A stretch of DNA of 64,000 nt from Siphonodentalium dalli (taxonomy: Eukaryota; Mollusca; Scaphopoda; Gadilida; Siphonodentaliidae), in NCBI GenBank assembly GCA_032622095.1, contig CP136061.1, positions 54,385,762 through 54,449,761 on the forward strand, given 5' to 3'. A model generated the notes under the pieces. The model was not told the origin of the DNA. It searched no databases and was given only the letters and a program-made list of their open reading frames with translations. Position 1 is the first letter of the stretch, and every line of letters begins with the position of its first letter. The translations under genes were made by a program, and so were the position numbers. Positions 57,399-64,000 of this stretch are shown here, in pieces.

Positions 57399-57505
57399 GT
57401 GAGCTTTCCGATGAATGGCAACAAGCCATATTTCCGACTAAATCCTGAAAAGTTACCCATAATTCTACTGTGGTTATGGAGTCGATTACTTAGGGCATTA
57501 CTGTA
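57399..57505. mobile_element. TA hairpin MITE, right half only
   Basis: GAGCTTTCCGATGAATGGCA through GGGCATTACTG then TA; the left half is missing. Confidence 0.7.
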
Positions 57506-57521
57506 CCTCATGCTGCATGTT

Positions 57522-57793
57522 TTAACCCTTCCATGACTGGAGATGACTGAAATACGTGTACTGCAAAAACCCTGTGCCAATGCATTCTCTTATATATGCA
57601 AAGTTTCCCATAGGGAGCCTCGCATATACAAGAGAATAATAATTGACCAAACTATATTTACCTTGACCTTGTAAGTTTGAGCATTCTTTTATATATGCGC
57701 GGCACCCTATGGGAAACTCGGATATATAAGAGAATGCATTGGCACATGACCATTTATGCTGCACCAGCGCAGCTCCCATTATGAAAGGGTTAG
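57522..57793. mobile_element. TTAA element family B
   Basis: 264 bp (57526-57789). The left end is CCCTTCCATGACTGGAGATG; the right end on the other strand is CCCTTTCATAATGGGAGCTG. The right target copy has mutated to TTAG. It has two hairpins (57577-57637, partly deleted, and 57682-57742). Confidence 0.75.
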
Positions 57794-58135
57794 TCGAAGG
57801 AAACTTGGACTATCACAATACTGTTTTCCATCTAAAATTATCCCTGTATATACTATGCAAGCCACATGACTTCTGTGAAAAATAATTGTTCTTTGTTTAT
57901 TACACACCCTGGAGACTGTAGATTGTGGAAATTTACGTTCGTAATACCTTATTTAATTGAACAAATTATTCATTTAGACAAGAGTATTATTACCTCATAA
58001 TAGTGAAGACATTTTCTGTCGTTGTCAAGGATGTTGTCAATGTAATACTAGCAGGACTTAAACTTAGACTAGTAGGTTTGTATCGTCCAAGGACAAGATA
58101 GATTTGTTTATTGGTTATTTTGAAGCCATCTATAT
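57794..58135. other. No gene seen
   Basis: 57880-57915 (TTTGTTTATTACACACCCTG) resembles the sequence at 61903-61925, part of the environment of the minisatellite below. Confidence 0.35.
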
Positions 58136-58138
58136 TTA

Positions 58139-58712
58139 TACCCCCACTTTCGAAGAAAATGGGGGGTATACTCACAGGATTGACTGTTTCTGTCCGTCCG
58201 TCACACTTTCTCCCTGTGTCTGTCCGTCCGTCACACTTTCTCCCTGCATCTGTCCGTCCGTCACACTTTCTCCCTCCATGTGTCCGTCCGACCTCATAAC
58301 TCGAACAACTATGAACTGATTTCAATAATATTTTGTTTTCAATCTCCTTAGGACCGCCTCTCCGCATGATGCTAATTGCGGTGCGGTCCGACTTTTTTTT
58401 TTTAAGTTACGCCTTACTTTTCTACTTATTTTGACTTAGAAAATTCTGTCCGACTTAATAACTTTAACAAATATGAACCGATTTCAATAATTTTTGGTAT
58501 ACATGCTTCTCATAACACCCTCTCTACATGATGCGGCTCAGGGTTGGCTCGGACTGTTTTTCCTGACATTACACTTCATTTTCGACTTATTTTGACTTAG
58601 AACATTTTGGGATTTTTTTTCAAGTTAAAAATCTTTTTTGTTGGGTTTACGGATAATACAGGTTGAATTTGCCATGGTGGGGGTATGCTAGCACGTGAGT
58701 GCACACCTCTTG
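58139..58712. repeat. ATACCCCCAC-ended dispersed repeat
   Basis: Starts ATACCCCCACTTTCGAAGAA (with an immediate foldback ATGGGGGGTAT) and ends GTGGGGGTATGCTAGCACGT. The interior has three ~27-bp units of TGTCCGTCCGTCACACTTTC TCCCTG. A right-end relative lies at 44252-44290. Confidence 0.55.
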
Positions 58713-58724
58713 TTTGATCTGTTT

Positions 58725-61560
58725 CACAAAAATAAAGCAATGGATGGGCAATAAATACACAGAACGACACGAGTGTGGGTGTTCATATGCCATGAATGAA
58801 TGTTTTAATGGGTGTTGATAGTGTTAATGGGTGTTGATATGTCATGAATGTGTTAATGGGTGTTGATATGCCATGAATGTGTTAATGGGTGTTGATATGC
58901 TATGTGTGTTAATGGGTGTTGATATGCAACGAGTGTGTTAATGGGTGTTGATATGCCATGAATGTGTTAATGGGTGTTGATATGCAACGAGTGTGTTAAT
59001 GGGTGTTGATATGCAACAAGTGTGTTAATGGGTGTTGATATGCCATGAGTGTGTTAATGGGTGTTGATATGCCATGAGTGTGTTAATGGGTGTTGATATG
59101 CCATGAGTGTGTTAATGGGTGTTGATATGGCACGGGTGTGTTAATGGGTGTTGATATGGCAACTAGTGTGTTAATGGGTGTTGATATGGCACGGGTGTGT
59201 TAATGGGTGTTGATATGCCATGAATGTGTTAATGGGTGTTGATATGCAACGAGTGTGTTAATGGGTGTTGATATGCAACAAGTGTGTTAATGGGTGTTGA
59301 TATGCCATGAGTGTGTTAATGGGTGTTGATATGCCATGAGTGTGTTAATGGGTGTTGATATGGCACGGGTGTGTTAATGGGTGTTGATATGGCACGGGTG
59401 TGTTAATGGGTGTTGATATGCAACTAGTGTGTTAATGGGTGTTGATATGGCACGGGTGTGTTAATGGGTGTTGATATGCCACAAGTGTGTTAATGGGTGT
59501 TGATATGCAACTAGTGTGTTAATGGGTGTTGATATGGCATGAGTGTGTTAATGGGTGTTGATATGCCATGAGTGTGTTAATGGGTGTTGATATGGCACGG
59601 GTGTGTTAATGGGTGTTGATATGGCACGGGTGTGTTAATGGGTGTTGATATGGCACGGGTGTGTTAATGGGTGTTGATATGCCACAAGTGTGTTAATGGG
59701 TGTTGATATGGCATGAGTGTGTTAATGGGTGTTGATATGGCACGGTTGTGTTAATGGGTGTTGATATGCCATGAATGTGTTAATGGGTGTTGATATGCAA
59801 CGAGTGTGTTAATGGGTGTTGATATGCAACAAGTGTGTTAATGGGTGTTGATATGCCATGAGTGTGTTAATGGGTGTTGATATGCCATGAGTGTGTTAAT
59901 GGGTGTTGATATGGCACGGGTGTGTTAATGGGTGTTGATATGGCACGGGTGTGTTAATGGGTGTTGATATGCAACTAGTGTGTTAATGGGTGTTGATATG
60001 GCACGGGTGTGTTAATGGGTGTTGATATGCCACAAGTGTGTTAATGGGTGTTGATATGCAACTAGTGTGTTAATGGGTGTTGATATGGCATGAGTGTGTT
60101 AATGGGTGTTGATATGCCATGAGTGTGTTAATGGGTGTTGATATGGCACGGGTGTGTTAATGAGTGTTGATATGACACGGGTGTGTTAATGGGTGTTGAT
60201 ATGGCACGGGTGTGTTAATGGGTGTTGATATGCCACAAGTGTGTTAATGGGTGTTGATATGGCATGAGTGTGTTAATGGGTGTTGATATGGCACGGGTGT
60301 GTTAATGGGTGTTGATATGCCATGAATGTGTTAATGGGTGTTGATATGCAACGAGTGTGTTAATGGGTGTTGATATGCAACAAGTGTGTTAATGGGTGTT
60401 GATATGCCATGAGTGTGTTAATGGGTGTTGATATGCCATGAGTGTGTTAATGGGTGTTGATATGGCACGGGTGTGTTAATGGGTGTTGATATGGCACGGG
60501 TGTGTTAATGGGTGTTGATATGGCACGGGTGTGTTAATGGGTGTTGATATGCCACAAGTGTGTTAATGGGTGTTGATATGCAACTAGTGTGTTAATGGGT
60601 GTTGATATGGCATGAGTGTGTTAATGGGTGTTGATATGCCATGAGTGTGTTAATGGGTGTTGATATGCAACTAGTGTGTTAATGGGTGTTGATATGGCAT
60701 GGGTGTGTTAATGGGTGTTGATATGCCACAAGTGTGTTAATGGGTGTTGATATGCAACTAGTGTGTTAATGGGTGTTGATATGGCACGGGTGTGTTAATG
60801 GGTGTTGATATGGCACGGGTGTGTTAATGGGTGTTGATATGTCACGGGTGTGTTAATGGGTGTTGATATGGCACGGGTGTGTTAATGGGTGTTGATATGC
60901 AACTAGTGTGTTAATGGGTGTTGATATGGCACGGGTGTGTTAATGGGTGTTGATATGCCACAAGTGTGTTAATGGGTGTTGATATGCAACTAGTGTGTTA
61001 ATGGGTGTTGATATGGCATGAGTGTGTTAATGGGTGTTGATATGCCATGAGTGTGTTAATGGGTGTTGATATGGCACGGGTGTGTTAATGGGTGTTGATA
61101 TGCCATGAATGTGTTAATGGGTGTTGATATGCCATGAGTGTGTTAATGGGTGTTGATATGGCACGGGTGTGTTAATGGGTGTTGATATGCCACAAGTGTG
61201 TTAATGGGTGTTGATATGCAACTAGTGTGTTAATGGGTGTTGATATGGCATGAGTGTGTTAATGGGTGTTGATATGCCATGAGTGTGTTAATGGGTGTTG
61301 ATATGCCATGAATGTGTTAATGGGTGTTGATATGCCATGAGTGTGTTAATGGGTGTTGATATGGCACGGGTGTGTTAATGGGTGTTGATATGCCACAAGT
61401 GTGTTAATGGGTGTTGATATGCCATGATTGTTCATGGGGAAGGATAGAAGGATGTTTATATAGCCTCAAGTTCTATCCTTCCACGATGGCAAAAGTGCCA
61501 TATCAACAGACCCATTAACATGCGTATCATTCTGTGTTTATTACATGTCACCTGTCTTAG
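58725..61560. repeat. 29-bp minisatellite, ~90 units, with 551-bp higher-order repeat and inverted flanks
   Basis: The unit is TGTTAATGGGTGTTGATATG plus a variable 9-base end (CCATGAGTG, GCACGGGTG, CAACTAGTG, CCACAAGTG, CAACGAGTG and others). Ordered variants repeat as a block of 19 units: 59218-59768, 59769-60319, and a third that starts at 60320 and then diverges. The left flank (CAATAAATACACAGAACGAC ACGAGTGTGGGTGTT) and the right flank read on the other strand (TAATAAACACAGAATGATAC GCATGTTAATGGGT) are similar, so the array sits between inverted copies of its own founder sequence. Confidence 0.92.
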
Positions 61561-62093
61561 AATCCGTGCATTAAAAATTACATGCGTGCAAGGTTTATTT
61601 AGGAACATACAGAGTTTGTTTTGTCATGTGTGATGATGCTTTTATTTTATAGTTCAAGTTTCATGGTTGAGGCGAACGTCATGTACGTCATTTGTAAATA
61701 TGGAACAGCAATAACACTACTTCTAGGAACAAATGTGAAATAAATAAATAGAACAACACAAGTATGTAAACTTGTTAACGTTATTGCACAAGTTTGTTGT
61801 GACGTTATGGTACAATGAGAAACAGGTTCAAATTATACCTCGCGGCATGACAAACAAGTGCAATAACATTATATGTTCACACCACTGTGCCGTTCTATGT
61901 TTATTGCACACCCAAAGAGTGTAGCTTGTAATATACTAAATTTTAAGTCTATACTACTTCATTTAATTGAAAAAACCTCATAATTTATGAAGACTGGACC
62001 TCAAATAATTACTGAAGATCTATTCTGTTTTCAAAAGACGTAAATGTAATCGGTTTGTATTATTATTCGCAAAAATAAAGCAATGGGTGCTCA
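61561..62093. other. No gene; inverted-repeat remnants related to the minisatellite flanks
   Basis: AATAAATAGAACAACACAAG (61742 onward) and CGTTCTATGTTTATTGCACA (61890 onward) form a diverged inverted pair like that enclosing the minisatellite. GCAAAAATAAAGCAATGGGT at 62069 matches ACAAAAATAAAGCAATGGAT at 58727. Confidence 0.5.
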
Positions 62094-62536
62094 TTAACCC
62101 TTTGAGTGCCAGGTCCGATTTTTGTATCAACCCATATACCCTGTGCCAATGCATTATCTTATATATGCGAGTCGACCATAGGTCGCCTCGCATATATAAG
62201 AGAATGCATTGGCCTAACAATTTTTCAGCATTTGTTATTATTTTTTACAATTTTTTACAATTTTAATAATTTTTTCTTATGTTCTTTAACAGACTTATTT
62301 TGTAGGTTTAGTGCCAGGGAATCTCACGTTTTTCATGGGCATCAAAATTATTACTATGAATACTTGGTGATAGTTTTGAGTTATAATATGCCCCTAAGGT
62401 TTTATCCAGTTTGTTTTTAAAGTCTAAATAAAAGTCTAAATTTGTATATTTTTTTATTTTTAAATTGTTTTTGGGCCGATTTTACAGACCATAAATTAGG
62501 GCCGATGAGATCGGCCCCTGGCACTGAAAGGGTTAA
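62094..62536. mobile_element. TTAA element, family F, long copy
   Basis: 435 bp (62098-62532), TTAA on both sides, ends CCCTTTGAGTGCCAGGTCCG and, on the other strand, CCCTTTCAGTGCCAGGGGCC. One hairpin (62146-62213). Orientation opposite to 6270-6504. Confidence 0.8.
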
Positions 62537-63085
62537 AATGAACTCCCACTCATTCATTTGTAGGGATGTTTAGCTTATAAGTTCAATGAACCTGGAGCAA
62601 AACGAATGAGAATCAACTACCTATCTAACAAGTGGCAAGTTATTAAAAGGTTAAATTTCCACCATCACCCATGGCATCCGTACTACTACCGATGGGTTAT
62701 TTCAAACTCCTTTATCTCGGAATTCTTGACATAAAATTGAATTACTTCCCTTTATATTAAGATTGATTTCTTGCGATTGTTAATTGAATTCCAATCAATC
62801 CTGAATATATCGTCTGTGGAGTCAGCGACATTGATAACAGTTTGGTCTTGCGGTGATAAATTTCAGCATCCCTTTATTTGTGCAGAGCAATGTTTTCCCG
62901 TAAATATAGCCTGCATTTTAATTCACATTCATCACTTCCTACCTCAATACACACACAACCTCAGCTCTCATTGTGATTTGAGATCCACACAAGAGGAGGG
63001 CATTAGCTTGATTTGTGTATCTGGGCAAGTTTGTCAGAATCTCATCAGTGGTGTCCCCTTATTTGTCATCCCGACGTTACGCTGC
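62537..63085. other. No gene supported
   Basis: The 118-residue frame (62771-63127) runs into the next element and has no recognisable motif. Confidence 0.3.
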
Positions 63086-63484
63086 TTAACCCTTTACCCA
63101 ACAAACCGGCCAAAACCGGCCAAATAAAGCTTCAACAGCCTAAAATATCTTCGGTCTGTCTCAATAGAACCATACAAATATGGATATCATTGGAACCGGC
63201 TCCTTGACCACATTGTGATAGTTACAGTTAGCCCTGTGCCAATGCATTCTCTTATATATGCGAGTCGACCATAGGTCGCCTCGCATATATAAGAGAATGC
63301 ATTGGCCTAAAAACAATCTTTTTGTAACACTTTTTACCATTTTTTCTTACATTCTTTAACAATTTTATAATTTTTAATGTGTTAAGCCAATGCATTCTCT
63401 TATATATGCGAGGCGACCTATGGTCGACTCGCATATATAAGAGAATGCATTGGCACATGGCCCCTCTGTTGGGTAAAGGGTTAA
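63086..63484. mobile_element. TTAA element, simple A-TTAA-B form
   Basis: 391 bp (63090-63480): A 63090-63381, internal TTAA, B 63386-63480. Very similar to 56145-56544, so recent activity of this form is likely. Confidence 0.85.
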
Positions 63485-63564
63485 GTTAGCACGTTCAATT
63501 TAATAAAAAATATTATTGTGATAGCTGATAGGTGGGTTTTACATGGAGTTAACCATTTCTATCA

Positions 63565-64000
63565 AACTCCATGCAGGGTTTACCTCGCTTGATGACTCGG
63601 TAAAACCGCTGCTACCGGCGACATTTTACCCACATTTGGTGGACTTCCGCGATATTAAGATATATACTAAGCGAACAGAGCAACATGCTGCCCTTAATTG
63701 TTAAGCACACAAAATATCGAACAAAATTTGTGTAAATTTTTAACCTTAAGTTTGAAAAGTCTCACTAAAACTGAAGAACTATATTTCGAAACAGTGTGAT
63801 TCGGTTCTCCGATTATTTTATCACCACAGAAGGCTAAACGCACGTGTACGACAATTTCACAACTTGCACGGCAAAAAAACACAAGCGCTCTAATTTGCTG
63901 CAATGTTGACGTGTAGTAGCTTGCGAAAATTGTCAACAAGACTATACTGCTCTGATTTTCCATTCTGTCATTATGTTTTAGTGCGGGAATTGTTCACAAA
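63565..64000. repeat. Family N copy 2, running off the window
   Basis: Aligns with 43703-44140. The minus-strand frame 63963-63694 contains SIVLLTIFA, LQQIRALVF and GDKIIGEPNHTVSKYSS, partly conserved in the other copy (ITTLVF, VDKIIGEPNHTFSQYSS). Function unknown. Confidence 0.75.

Noticed and set aside
58796-61425. CRISPR-like or regulatory array at the 29-bp repeat
   Set aside because: Unit variants are a small recurring set with a higher-order pattern, not unique spacers.
62020-62220. Recurrent short frame reading MHWHRV/RPMVDSHI or ECIGL across hairpin modules
   Set aside because: The same peptide appears at each hairpin copy on either strand because the sequence is palindromic; there is no independent sign of coding.

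Overview
The window looks like gene-poor, repeat-saturated nuclear DNA of an invertebrate animal, probably marine. It is AT-rich, has no operons or long host reading frames, and is full of degraded transposons of animal type: a CR1/L2-like LINE, hAT-like, TTAA-targeting and TA-targeting non-autonomous elements, and minisatellites. Several degenerate peptides resemble uncharacterised protein families that I recall as expanded in marine invertebrates. I cannot name the species. I found no convincing host protein-coding gene, rRNA or tRNA gene; nearly all short reading frames are chance frames inside repeats.

Layout. 1-1.7 kb: a hAT-type non-autonomous element and an antisense Gag-like remnant. 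1.7-8.3 kb: dense TTAA-flanked palindromic elements in several families, including a duplicated ~0.75 kb segment whose two copies carry different insertions. 8.3-22 kb: old dispersed repeats (a GCCCGACTTCGTCCGGG-ended family, a two-hairpin GAGGTCCCCAGAGGGTGAA family, TA-flanked CAGTAATGCCC hairpins, local tandem duplications). 22.4-26.8 kb: a large inverted duplication with arms of ~1.3 and ~1.5 kb, each carrying a broken copy of the same protein-coding sequence. 27.6-30.9 kb: a hAT nested inside another hAT-like element, then a third hAT whose interior is a 47-bp minisatellite. 32.4-43 kb: one antisense LINE (PHD-like finger, endonuclease, reverse transcriptase) split by a 2.3 kb and a 4.2 kb TA-flanked insertion, the latter carrying further nested elements. 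43-58 kb: more TTAA and TA elements, a second degenerate LINE, and another hAT. 58.7-61.5 kb: a ~90-copy 29-bp minisatellite with a 551-bp higher-order repeat. 61.5-64 kb: two more TTAA elements and the second copy of a repeat also present at 43.7 kb.

How it fits together. The informative content is transposon archaeology. Target-site duplications are readable for many elements (8 bp, 5 bp, TTAA, TA), and several insertions can be checked against an internal paralogue or an interrupted reading frame. Three patterns stand out. First, a ~77-bp near-perfect hairpin, with a fixed T:C mismatch and an ATA loop, is shared by TTAA element families that have different ends. Second, TTAA elements are chained edge to edge on single shared TTAA sites. 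Third, several minisatellites here appear to be amplified terminal sequence of DNA transposons.
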